Shown piece after piece: positions 35,437 to 43,092 of a stretch of 64,000 nt of DNA (positions are counted from its first letter, which is position 1; the number at the start of each line of letters is the position of its first letter). Source of the DNA: Solirubrum sp044628455 (GTDB taxonomy: Bacteria; Bacteroidota; Bacteroidia; Cytophagales; Hymenobacteraceae); the NCBI RefSeq assembly GCF_044628455.1, contig NZ_JBIYZW010000001.1:62001-126000 (forward strand), in the 5' to 3' direction. The notes under the pieces were generated by a model. It was not told the origin of the DNA. It made no database searches and saw nothing but the letters and a program-made list of their open reading frames with translations. The translations under genes and the position numbers were made by a program.

Positions 35437-36207
35437 TTAGCCTTCGAGCCAGCTTTTGAGGGCGGCGGCCTTCTCGCGGCTCACCAGCACTTCCTCGGCG
35501 GGCGCGGGCGCGAGGTCGAGCTTGAGCTTGCCGTTGAACCAGGGGTGCAGGCGCTGCACGGCCGGCAGCTGGGCCAGAAACTGCCGGTTGAGGCGGAAGA
35601 ACTGCTGCGAATCGAGCAGCTGCTCGAGCTGCTCGAGGGTGTAGTCGATGAGGTAGCGCTGGCCGGCGTGGGTGACGAGGGTAACGGTTTCGTGGCGGCT
35701 CTGGAACCAGGCGGCTTCCTGGGCGCGCACGGGCAGCAGCTGCTCGCCGTGGCGCACCAGAAACCGCGTTTTAGGGGTGCGGCCCGGTCGCGGGGGCAGG
35801 CTGTCGACCAGGTGCTCGAGGCGTTGGGCCATGGGAGCGGGGGCCGCCGCGCCGCGCCACTGGCTGAGCTTGTGCAGGGCGGCCTGCAGCTCGGCCAGCT
35901 TTATGGGCTTGAGCAGGTAGTCGATGCTGTTGGCCTTGAAAGCGCGCAGGGCGTAGGCGTCGTAGGCGGTGGTGAAGATGACGGGGCTGCCGACCACAAG
36001 CTGGTCGAACACGTCCAGGCTCAGGCCGTCGGCCAGGTGAATGTCGGCCAGGATAAGGTCGGGGGCGGGCTGGGCCGTGAGCCACTGCACGGCGCCGGCC
36101 ACGGTGTCGAGCTGGGCCACGACGTGGGCCTGGGGGGCAGCCTGGGCGAGCAGGCGCTGCAGGCGCTCAGCGGCCGGGTATTCGTCTTCGAGCAGCAGGA
36201 TGTTCAC
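35437..36207 (-). CDS. LytTR-family response regulator, system 2
   Basis: 256 residues from a GTG at 36207 (VNILLLEDEYPAAERL); the ATG-initiated frame further upstream would run through repetitive spacer DNA, so I reject it. The receiver has Asp55 in LADIHLADG and YLLKPI; the LytTR domain runs from about 150 to 254 (FRLNRQFLAQL, SREKAAALKSWLEG). The DIHLADGLS motif is identical in system 1, so the two regulators are close paralogues. It follows its kinase gene with a 343-base repeat-filled gap. Confidence 0.93.
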   Translation of the reverse strand: MNILLLEDEYPAAERLQRLLAQAAPQAHVVAQLDTVAGAVQWLTAQPAPDLILADIHLADGLSLDVFDQLVVGSPVIFTTAYDAYALRAFKANSIDYLLKPIKLAELQAALHKLSQWRGAAAPAPMAQRLEHLVDSLPPRPGRTPKTRFLVRHGEQLLPVRAQEAAWFQSRHETVTLVTHAGQRYLIDYTLEQLEQLLDSQQFFRLNRQFLAQLPAVQRLHPWFNGKLKLDLAPAPAEEVLVSREKAAALKSWLEG

Positions 36208-36216
36208 TTGGGGGGG

Positions 36217-36327
36217 TAATGTGGTGCGCTGCGCGCTAGTGTGAGGCGCTGCGCGCAATGTGGGGAATGTGGGGCGATGCGTGCTCCTGTTGTGCGCTTC
36301 GCTGATGTGGGGAATAGGTGGATGGGG
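36217..36327. repeat. HK-RR spacer repeat (family F, copy 2)
   Basis: AATGTGG and GGGGAATG blocks alternate with GGCGCTGCGCGC cores (36227, 36245) and with CGCTTCGCTGATG near 36296. Read on the minus strand (the coding direction of the pair) this is the same CACATT/GCGC/CCCCATT alphabet as copy 1 at 24184-24390, so both kinase-regulator spacers carry one repeat family. Confidence 0.7.
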
Positions 36328-36396
36328 CAAGAAAGGGACTTACTGGAAATGGCGCTACATGCTGGTTCTGCGGACTGGAATTGGGGGTGAAGAAGC

Positions 36397-36585
36397 GCAA
36401 TTGGGAATTGCGCTTGCGGAAATCCTATTTACGCTGGAGGAAATTATATTTACACTTATGGAAATCCTAGTTGCGCCCGCGGAAATCCTATTTGCGGCGG
36501 CGCAATGGGTTGTTGCGCTGGCGGAAATCCTACTCGCACTAGTGGAAATCCTAGTGGTGGGGGCGCAATGCGTTTGGTGGGGCCT
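36397..36585. repeat. Intergenic array B, nine units of exactly 21 bp
   Basis: Units begin at 36397, 36418, 36439, 36460, 36481, 36502, 36523, 36544 and 36565. The best unit is GCGGAAATCCTATTTGCGCTG-like (GGAAATCCTA in most; two or three units instead carry GCAATGGG-like variants). The period never slips. The kinase stop codon (36551) falls inside the array, so the array encodes the last dozen residues of the kinase. On the plus strand an open frame (36260-36616) reads LAEILFT-like heptads. Confidence 0.85.
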
Positions 36586-37651
36586 CACCCCCCGGCTCGT
36601 GTTGCGAGAGGGGTAGGGCGGCCTCGGCGGGGAGCAGGGGCAGGCGCACGGTGAAGGTGGCGTCGGTGGCGTCGACCTGCACGGGGTGGGCGGGGGCCAG
36701 CAGGGCGTAGCGCTCCTGGATGTTGCGCAGGCCGGTGCCGGTGCCGGGGGCCAGGGCGGCGGTGCGCGCCCGCCGCGGGTTCTCGACGCTGAGCCAGTCG
36801 GTGCCGTGGTGGCTGGGCTGGGCGGCGATGCGCACGTGCAGGGGGTGCTGGCGGGAGGCTTCGTTGTGCTTGAGGGCGTTTTCGACCAGCAGCTGCACGC
36901 TCAAGGGGGCCACCGGGCGGTCGAGCAGCTCGGGCGGTACCTGCACGTCTACCCGCAGGTTGTCGCGCAGACGGGCTTTCTGCAGGGCCACGTAGGTGTC
37001 GACGAAGGCCAGCTCCTCGCGCAGGGGCACGGTGCGGCGCTGGTGGCTGAGCAGCACGTAGCGGTAGAGGTCGGCGAGCTGCTCGATAAACTGCTGCGCG
37101 GGCTCGTTGCCGGGCTCGATAAAGGCCGCCAGGGTATTGAGGGAGTTGAACAGGAAGTGTGGGTCGAGCTGCTGCTGCAGGGCTTCGAGCTGGGCACGCT
37201 GGCTGGCGCTTTGCAGCTGCTCAGCCCGGCGCACGTTGTACACCCACTGCCCGAAGAAATGCCGGCTCTCGTAGAGTAGCTGCAACCCCACCGTGGGAAT
37301 GAGGTTGAACAGGACCTGGTTGAGCAGCGCGCCCGGCCGCAGCGAGAAGTACTGGGGCAGCAGCAGGTGCAGCACTGCGCGCAGGGCTATGGTGGCCGCG
37401 GTGGTGTAAATCAGGCAGGCCACGGCCAGCCACCACAGCCGCCGGGTGGTTTGCTCGACGCGGGGCCAGCGCCGGATCAGCAGCTGCCACAGGGCAATGT
37501 TGCCCAGCCAGAGCACCGTGGTGAAGAGCAGCGACACGGCCCAGCTGACCAGGAACATGGGCCACGACCCCAGCTTCTGCCCGCCGGCGAGCAGCACGAT
37601 GAGCAAACTCAGCAGCGGAATGCCCAGCAGGCGCAGGCGACGGTCGTTCAT
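36551..37651 (-). CDS. LytS/YehU-type sensor histidine kinase, system 2
   Basis: 366 residues from the ATG at 37651. Four hydrophobic segments lie in the first 130 residues (IPLLSLLIVLLAG, FLVSWAVSLLFTTVLW, AVACLIYTTAATIAL, VLFNLIPTVGLQLL). The catalytic domain has His165 in QLDPHFLFNSLNTL, ENALKHN (about 256) and GTGTGLRNIQERY. It is a paralogue of the kinase at 23062. Its last residues (PPNALRPHH) are encoded by the 21-bp array, so the stop was probably set by array expansion. Confidence 0.94.
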   Translation of the reverse strand: MNDRRLRLLGIPLLSLLIVLLAGGQKLGSWPMFLVSWAVSLLFTTVLWLGNIALWQLLIRRWPRVEQTTRRLWWLAVACLIYTTAATIALRAVLHLLLPQYFSLRPGALLNQVLFNLIPTVGLQLLYESRHFFGQWVYNVRRAEQLQSASQRAQLEALQQQLDPHFLFNSLNTLAAFIEPGNEPAQQFIEQLADLYRYVLLSHQRRTVPLREELAFVDTYVALQKARLRDNLRVDVQVPPELLDRPVAPLSVQLLVENALKHNEASRQHPLHVRIAAQPSHHGTDWLSVENPRRARTAALAPGTGTGLRNIQERYALLAPAHPVQVDATDATFTVRLPLLPAEAALPLSQHEPGGEAPPNALRPHH

Positions 37652-37762
37652 GGCGGGCAGGGGAGGAGTTGGCAAACCGGCGCCCGCGGCCGGGAGACGC
37701 GGGCGCCGGTTGCGGCGGCAAGGTAAGGAGTGGCTGGCCGGGCAGAAACGAGGAGCCGGGGC

Positions 37763-38623
37763 TTAGCGGCCGGCCCAGAGCGGCAGCCCCTGTAGGGCGT
37801 GCCAGTAGAGCCAGCTCACGGCCGCGCAGTACAGCAGGGTGCCCAGCAGCACGAGGGCGGTTTGGGCAGCCGGGCGCAGGCGGGGGAAAGCGCGGGTGAG
37901 CAGCCAGCCCAGCAGCGGCAGGGCCTGCAGGGCGTGCAGGCCCAAGAAGTGGGCGGCGCGCAAATCGCCGTGGCGGGTGCTCCAGCCCAGAAAGGGCAGG
38001 CCCGCGCCGCCGTCGGCCGCACCTACGGTGTGGGCCAGGCGGGCCGACATGCTGCCCCCCACCGCGCTGCCCACCAGGAACACCAGCAAACCCAGCCGGA
38101 TGCCCCACACCCAGGCCGCCGAACCCAGCGGCCGGTGCCGGAACACCAGGCCCAGCGCCCATACGATGGCCAGGGTGTTGGCCAGGATGAACAGGCCCAT
38201 CACGTTGAACACCATCATGTCGAACACCGAGTTCATGTTGAAGTGCGAGGTGGTGCCGCGGGCGGCCTGCAAATACACGCAGCTGATTTCGACGGTCAGG
38301 GCCAGGGCCACCACCCGCCCCACGCGGCGGGCGCTACGCCCGGCCGCCGCCGGCAGATCGGTGAGCAGGTAGGCCAGTGACCAGACGTACACCAGCCCGG
38401 CCACGCTGAACTTGATGGGCTTGATCCACACGTTGAGGCCGGTGACGGTGCGCTCGTCGAAGGGCAGCAGGGCCAGGGCCAGCAGCAGCAGGGCCGCGTG
38501 CAGCCAGCCCGCCCAGGTGAGGGCCGACTGCTCGCGGTGCAGCCGGCGCAGCCAGTGGGGCAGCCGCGGGGCCGGGGTGCGCAGCGTTTCGGGGGGGGGA
38601 AGCGTGGTTGTGGTCGTTTTCAT
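37763..38623 (-). CDS. Polytopic membrane protein of unknown function
   Basis: 286 residues with about seven hydrophobic segments after a polar N-terminus (MKTTTTTLPPPETLR). Conserved-looking polar spots are HFNMNSVFDMMVFN in one loop, GGSMSARLAHTVG, and HGDLRAAHFLGLHALQ, where paired histidines lie close to or inside a helix and could bind heme or another metal; that is inference only. It lies between the ABA4-like gene (42 bases upstream) and the second sensor kinase (111 bases downstream), all on one strand. Confidence 0.8.
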   Translation of the reverse strand: MKTTTTTLPPPETLRTPAPRLPHWLRRLHREQSALTWAGWLHAALLLLALALLPFDERTVTGLNVWIKPIKFSVAGLVYVWSLAYLLTDLPAAAGRSARRVGRVVALALTVEISCVYLQAARGTTSHFNMNSVFDMMVFNVMGLFILANTLAIVWALGLVFRHRPLGSAAWVWGIRLGLLVFLVGSAVGGSMSARLAHTVGAADGGAGLPFLGWSTRHGDLRAAHFLGLHALQALPLLGWLLTRAFPRLRPAAQTALVLLGTLLYCAAVSWLYWHALQGLPLWAGR

Positions 38624-38665
38624 GGGAGCAGGGGTAGAAGTCGGAACAGGAAGCGTAAGCCCGCG

Positions 38666-39118
38666 CTAAGCGGCAACAGGAGCGGGCGCCGGGCGCAGCT
38701 GACGCAGGCCGGCGTAGAGCAGCAGGCCAATGGGACCTACCAGGAAGGTGAGCAGCAGGGCCGGTATCAGCAGCAGGTGGGGCAGGCCGCGCCGCTCGGC
38801 GTCGCGCACCTCCCAGATGCCCACCAGCAAGTCGAAGCAGAGGTAGTGCAGCCAGCCGGCCGTGAGGGCCCAGGGGTTGCGAAACAGCGCCGCCACCTGC
38901 TGCAGGGAGCCGAACCCACCCTCGGCGCCGTGCGGACCGAGGTAGTGCACCAGCAGCAGCGCCGCGTAGCCCGCGGCCAGCAGCAGGGGCCAGGCGCCGC
39001 TGCGCACCAGCAGGCGGGTAAAGCGCCAGCGCGGGGCTACCAGCAGCAGCAGCCAGGCGGGCAGCACAGCGGCATTGGCCAGGGAAAACAGCAGGTCGGG
39101 GGTGAGGGCGAGGTTCAT
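38666..39118 (-). CDS. ABA4-like / DUF4281 membrane protein
   Basis: 150 residues with four hydrophobic segments: PDLLFSLANAAVLPAWLLLL, SGAWPLLLAAGYAALLL, a loop WALTAGWLHYLCFDLLVGIWE, and LLLIPALLLTFLVGPIGLLL. The HYLCFDLLVG and PALLLTFLVGPIGLL strings are typical of the ABA4-like family, whose plant member is needed for neoxanthin formation. In pigmented bacteria such genes may relate to carotenoids, but no carotenoid gene lies nearby. Start ATG 39118. Confidence 0.82.
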   Translation of the reverse strand: MNLALTPDLLFSLANAAVLPAWLLLLVAPRWRFTRLLVRSGAWPLLLAAGYAALLLVHYLGPHGAEGGFGSLQQVAALFRNPWALTAGWLHYLCFDLLVGIWEVRDAERRGLPHLLLIPALLLTFLVGPIGLLLYAGLRQLRPAPAPVAA

Positions 39119-39156
39119 GGCGCGGGCGGGCAGCGGAGTAGGTAGCGGCTTGCCGT

Positions 39157-39164
39157 CAAAACTA
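39157..39164 (-). promoter_or_regulatory. Putative -7 element for the ABA4-like gene
   Basis: TAGTTTTG on the minus strand fits TAnnTTTG, 39 bases upstream of the start; no -33 TTTG was found at normal spacing. Confidence 0.4.
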
Positions 39165-39364
39165 CGCGCCGGGGTGGGGTGTGCCCGCGCCAATCGGGGT
39201 GAAGCGGCCCTGCTGCGGGGCGAAGCGTGGGCCGGGGCCGGCGAAGCGCGGCGCAATAGCGGCCGAAACGGCGGCGGGTTGGCAGTCAGTGGATATTTTC
39301 GCACCGGCATAGGTCCGCGGGCCCCGGCCCAACCATCGGGGCGCGGGACCGTTCGTGTAGCAGT

Positions 39365-40042
39365 ATGAAGCACTATTTCTGTTGGGCGCTGGCGGGCGGG
39401 CTGACCACGGCGGCCTTGGCCGCCCAGGCTGCCACGCCGGCCGATTCCAGCCGCGTGCGCCAAGCCCACCGTCGGCCCGTATTCCAGTTCGACCAGCGCT
39501 ATTCGGTGCTGCAGGGCAACATGGTGGGCATCAACGGCGTGAAGCTGGGCGTGGAATGGCGCGGCCGCCTGCGCACGGGCCTGGGCTTGTACTTTCTCAG
39601 CAGCGGCGTGCCCACCGACAAGCCCCTGCCCGGAAACGCCCCCGTTGGTACCCGCGACGAGGTGCGCTTCCGCTACGCGGCCCTCTACGGCGAGTACGTG
39701 GTGCTGGGCACGCCGCGCTGGGAGGTGAGCGTGCCCGTGCAGGCCGGTCTGGGCCGCTACTACCTGCGCTATCAGTTCCCCGACGGCAGCAGCTACCGCA
39801 CCACCAAGAAAAGTATCTGGCTCGTGGAGCCCACCATAGGCGGGCACATGCGCGTGTTTCGCTGGGTGGGCGTGGGCGCCGGGGCTGGCTACCGACAGGC
39901 CCTGTTCACCGCCGACAAGCTCGAAGACGACATCAGCGGCCTCATTTTCTACGGCCGCGTCAAGCTTTTCCTCGGCGACCTGTACAAGGTGGTACGCGGC
40001 CGCCAGCGCCTGTTTTCCCAGCAGGGGCTGAAGCGTCCTTAA
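39365..40042 (+). CDS. Outer-membrane beta-barrel protein
   Basis: 225 residues with a signal peptide ending AALAAQA. The rest alternates short amphipathic strands: FDQRYSVLQGNMVGINGVKL, GLGLYFLSSGVP, FRYAALYGEYVVLGTPRWEV, GVGAGAGYRQALF. It resembles small Bacteroidota outer-membrane proteins of unknown role. It stands alone, divergent from the ABA4-like gene. An 11-bp AT palindrome follows the stop. Confidence 0.82.
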   Translation: MKHYFCWALAGGLTTAALAAQAATPADSSRVRQAHRRPVFQFDQRYSVLQGNMVGINGVKLGVEWRGRLRTGLGLYFLSSGVPTDKPLPGNAPVGTRDEVRFRYAALYGEYVVLGTPRWEVSVPVQAGLGRYYLRYQFPDGSSYRTTKKSIWLVEPTIGGHMRVFRWVGVGAGAGYRQALFTADKLEDDISGLIFYGRVKLFLGDLYKVVRGRQRLFSQQGLKRP

Positions 40043-40047
40043 TTATG

Positions 40048-40072
40048 AATTAATAATTATCAATTATTAATT
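40048..40072. repeat. AT-rich perfect inverted repeat
   Basis: AATTAATAATT and AATTATTAATT (11 bases each) are separated by three bases, directly behind the outer-membrane gene. It could be a terminator without U-tract asymmetry or a binding site. Confidence 0.65.
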
Positions 40073-40110
40073 GTCAGGTAGCGGGCCGACTTGATAGGTC
40101 AGCGTACCTT

Positions 40111-40169
40111 AACTGACAACTGACAACTGACAACTGACAACTGACAACTGACAACTGACAACTGACAAC
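40111..40169. repeat. Heptanucleotide microsatellite (AACTGAC), about 8.4 copies
   Basis: AACTGAC is repeated without error across 59 bases, ending five bases before the stop codon of the next gene. A second heptamer array (TACCAAC) lies on the other side of that gene at 40756-40799. Confidence 0.95.
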
Positions 40170-40173
40170 CAGC

Positions 40174-40578
40174 CTACTTCGTCACGTTTACACCGGTGGA
40201 GGTACGGGGGCGGCGCAGCACGTAGTAGCGGTTGGAGTTGGCGCCCTGTTTATCGATGGCCGGGTTGCCGCCCTGCACCACTTGCAGCACCTCCCAGCCC
40301 AGAGAGCCCATGTAGTTGAGGGCGCTGATGGGCGTGGCAAACACCTGCAGCTTGCCCACTTCCAGCTTCGACAGCTCCGGCCCGCCGAGCTTCTCGGCGC
40401 CGTAGCCGAAATCGGCATACACGTCTTTGCCCACGATGCGCACCTCGCAGTATTCGTAGCGCACCGCTTCGGGCGAAGGGGTGGCCAGATTGCGGGTATT
40501 GCTGCTCTGGGCCTGGGCCGAGGCGGCCGAAAAAGTCAGCAAAGCGAGCAAAGAGGCAGCAAGGAAGAGGTGTTTCAT
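40174..40578 (-). CDS. Small secreted protein of unknown function
   Basis: 134 residues from the ATG at 40578, opening on a signal peptide (MKHLFLAASLLALLTFSAASAQA). The mature part has a beta-rich segment (VRYEYCEVRIVGKDVYADFGYG), a middle part GKLQVFATPISALNYMGSLGWEVLQVV resembling a DUF4177-type fold (Gly-Trp-Glu at the end of a helix), and YYVLRRPR near the end. It is flanked on both sides by heptamer microsatellites. Confidence 0.8.
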   Translation of the reverse strand: MKHLFLAASLLALLTFSAASAQAQSSNTRNLATPSPEAVRYEYCEVRIVGKDVYADFGYGAEKLGGPELSKLEVGKLQVFATPISALNYMGSLGWEVLQVVQGGNPAIDKQGANSNRYYVLRRPRTSTGVNVTK

Positions 40579-40612
40579 AACGGCGGGGAGCGGGTCTGAA
40601 CACGAAGAAAGC

Positions 40613-40651
40613 AAAAAGGCCGGCCGCATCCGAGATGCCGCCGGCCTTTCC
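40613..40651 (-). terminator. Intrinsic terminator of the DPP III gene
   Basis: AAAGGCCGGC (40615-40624) pairs with GCCGGCCTTT (40640-40649); on the minus strand a five-T run follows. It lies about 146 bases past the stop. Confidence 0.7.
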
Positions 40652-40665
40652 TTGGTAAAAAGTGC

Positions 40666-40728
40666 AAATCGGGTGCTGGTTGCTTGTTTTTGGTTGTTGG
40701 TCGCTCGTTTTTGGTTGTTGGTCGCTTG
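40666..40728. repeat. 21-bp tandem repeat, two perfect copies and one decayed
   Basis: TTTTTGGTTGTTGGTCGCTYG starts at 40687 and 40708 exactly 21 bases apart; a decayed copy precedes at 40666. It shares its period with arrays B and C. Confidence 0.85.
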
Positions 40729-40755
40729 CCTTCCGGTACCGAAAGAAGTACACTC

Positions 40756-40799
40756 TACCAACTACCAACTACCAACTACCAACTACCAACTACCAACTA
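40756..40799. repeat. Heptanucleotide microsatellite (TACCAAC), about 6.3 copies
   Basis: Forty-four bases of perfect TACCAAC repeats. The stop codon of the DPP III gene (CTA on the plus strand, 40797-40799) is the last repeat unit, so copy-number change could alter the C-terminus. Confidence 0.95.
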
Positions 40800-42983
40800 G
40801 TTTACGTGCGGCAGGAACGAGTACTTGCGGCCGTACTCCAGCATCTGCTGGGCAAAGTCGGCGGGGTACTCCACCTTCACGTCCACCATCTTGCCGTCCT
40901 GCTGCACCGGCACTAGGCGCGGCTGAATAAAGCCCTGGTAGGGCGCGATGTTGAGCTTCTCGTAGCGGGCCAGCACTTCCTTGTGCAGCACCGGGTCCAC
41001 CTTCACGCCGTAGTTCTCGATCAGGTTTTTGGCGCCGTTGTAGTCGCCCTCGCTCGTGATGCGCTGGGTTTCGCGCAAAAGCTGCCCAAACAGGCCGCGC
41101 AGCTTCTGGTAGTCGTTGATCTTGAAGTAAGTTTTGCCTTCCCGGGTCACCTTCTCGATGACCTTTTCTTTCTGGCCCTTTTCGTACACCCACTTGGCCA
41201 CCATCTGGCGGTTGCGCATGTGCGACTCTTCCACCGTCTCGCCCAAGGGCAGGCGGGTGAGCTGGGTCATCAGGCCGTTGCGGATGTAGCCGTCGTACTC
41301 AGCCTTGCCCACTTCCAGGCTCGGCATCACGCCCATCTGCACCAGCTTGGGGTCCATCACGTAGTACAGGGCCACCAGGTCGGCGCGGCCTTCCTCGATG
41401 GCCGAGGCGTAGCTCTTGAGCGTTTCCTTGGTGGTGCCCACACCCTTGTTGATCTGGCCCGAGGCGTGGCCGATAACCTCGTGCATGTCGGTGTGCAGCT
41501 TGCCGGCCAGCGAGCTGTACTGGCGCGCGCGCTTCTTCTCTTCGTCGGAGTACGCAAACTCGTCGAGCGAGCCGCCGGCCGAGGCCTGGTCGTAGGCTTC
41601 CACGATGTTGCCCAGGTTCACCGACTTCGAGCCGTGGTCCTTGCGAATCCAGGTGGCGTTGGGCAGGTTGATGCCGATGGGCGTACTCGGAGCCGCGTCG
41701 CCCGACTCGCCCACCACGGTAATGACCTTGGCCGTGATGCCCACCACGTTCTTTTTCTTGTGCTCGGGCTTGATGGGCGAGTTGTCCTCGAACCACTGGG
41801 CCTGGTCGCCGATGGCCTTGATGCGCTTGGTGGCTTCCTGGTCCTTGAACGACACCACCGACTCGTAGCTGGCGCGGTAGCCCAGCGGGTCGCCGTACAC
41901 CTCAATGAAGCCGTTCACCACATCGGTCTGCGACTTGGTGTCGCGCACCCAGGCAATGTTGTAGTCGTCCCAGGTTTTCAGGTCACCGGTTTGGTAGTAC
42001 TGCACGAGCTTCTGCAAAGCCAGCTTCTGCTCGGGCGTTTCGGCCACGTCCACGGCCTTGCCCAGCCAGTACACAATCTGGGTGATGCTCTGCCCGTAGA
42101 GGCCGCCCACTTTCCAGGGCTGCTCCACAATCTTGCCCGACTTGTCCTTCACCAGGCGCGAGTTCAGGCCGTAGGAAACCGGCGTGGGGTCCTTTTTGTC
42201 GATTTTCTTGGCGTAGTAGTCTTCTACCTCCTTCTGGGTGAGGTTCTGGTAGAAGTTATTGGCCGAAGTCTTCACCAGGTCCTGCCCGGCTTCCTGGTTC
42301 ACGCGCTTGGCGTCCAGGGTTGGGTCGAAGATGATGGGGGTGATGGTGGCCAGGAACTGGTCCACGGTTTCGCCCGGCAGCAACGGCAGCGTGGAGGGCT
42401 CCACGCCGCGCACCAGCTCGGCGAAGTACTCGCGCGAGCATTCAGGCACAAACTTGCGGGTACTGTAGTGGTGGTGCAGGCCGTTGGAAAACCAGAACCG
42501 CTTGGCGTACACGTTCAGCTTCTGGGCCTGGTCTACCTGCTGGGTGTTGGAGGTAGCGGTGCGGCGCTGCTGGTTGGCTTCCCACACGGCCTCCAGGGTG
42601 CGGCGCACACGCAGGTTGTGGCGGTAGTTCTGGTCGTAGCTGATGTCGCGGCCCGCCAGGCCGGCTTCGTAGAGGTAGTAGAGCAGCTCTTTCTGCTGGG
42701 CGCTGAGCTGCTCGAAGCCCGGCACCTGGTAGCGCAGGATGCGCAGGTCGGCAAACTGCTCGCTTACTACCTGGAAGGGCTGGGCGTCGCCGGCGCGTTC
42801 CATAATGGGCTGGGCCGACGGGGTAGGCGTGGCCGACGCTTCGGATTGAGCCGCGGCTTTGGTGCCAACCGAGCCGCCGGCGGGCGAGGTTGCGGTGGTG
42901 GTAGTGGCCGAGCCAGCGCAGCCGCTCAGGCCGGCGGCCAGCAGTAACGCCGCCGCGGCCGGGCGCAGGGAGGAAGTATTCAT
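40797..42983 (-). CDS. M49 dipeptidyl-peptidase III lipoprotein
   Basis: 728 residues from the ATG at 42983. The N-terminus is a lipoprotein signal with lipobox LSGC, then a Thr/Ala/Ser-rich spacer of about 40 residues. The M49 zinc motif HEVIGH (about residue 500) and the third ligand motif EEGRADL (about 528) are both present, with the substrate-site region RKDHGSKSVNLGNIV before them. DPP III removes dipeptides from short peptides; here it would be tethered in the periplasm or outer membrane. It ends inside the heptamer microsatellite. Confidence 0.96.
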   Translation of the reverse strand: MNTSSLRPAAAALLLAAGLSGCAGSATTTTATSPAGGSVGTKAAAQSEASATPTPSAQPIMERAGDAQPFQVVSEQFADLRILRYQVPGFEQLSAQQKELLYYLYEAGLAGRDISYDQNYRHNLRVRRTLEAVWEANQQRRTATSNTQQVDQAQKLNVYAKRFWFSNGLHHHYSTRKFVPECSREYFAELVRGVEPSTLPLLPGETVDQFLATITPIIFDPTLDAKRVNQEAGQDLVKTSANNFYQNLTQKEVEDYYAKKIDKKDPTPVSYGLNSRLVKDKSGKIVEQPWKVGGLYGQSITQIVYWLGKAVDVAETPEQKLALQKLVQYYQTGDLKTWDDYNIAWVRDTKSQTDVVNGFIEVYGDPLGYRASYESVVSFKDQEATKRIKAIGDQAQWFEDNSPIKPEHKKKNVVGITAKVITVVGESGDAAPSTPIGINLPNATWIRKDHGSKSVNLGNIVEAYDQASAGGSLDEFAYSDEEKKRARQYSSLAGKLHTDMHEVIGHASGQINKGVGTTKETLKSYASAIEEGRADLVALYYVMDPKLVQMGVMPSLEVGKAEYDGYIRNGLMTQLTRLPLGETVEESHMRNRQMVAKWVYEKGQKEKVIEKVTREGKTYFKINDYQKLRGLFGQLLRETQRITSEGDYNGAKNLIENYGVKVDPVLHKEVLARYEKLNIAPYQGFIQPRLVPVQQDGKMVDVKVEYPADFAQQMLEYGRKYSFLPHVN

Positions 42984-43092
42984 CAAACGAAAGGGAAAGC
43001 AGGTGAGGATGCGAAAGTACAAAGCAACGCATTCGCCCCCGATTCCCCGCCGGGTGAGTGGCCGGGCTTTTTCCCGAGGCCCGGAGCGGCCG

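Noticed and set aside
36260..36616. 118-residue heptad protein as a certain gene
   Set aside because: Because the array steps by a multiple of three, any frame free of stops in one unit is free in all, so openness is not evidence. Kept only as a hypothesis.
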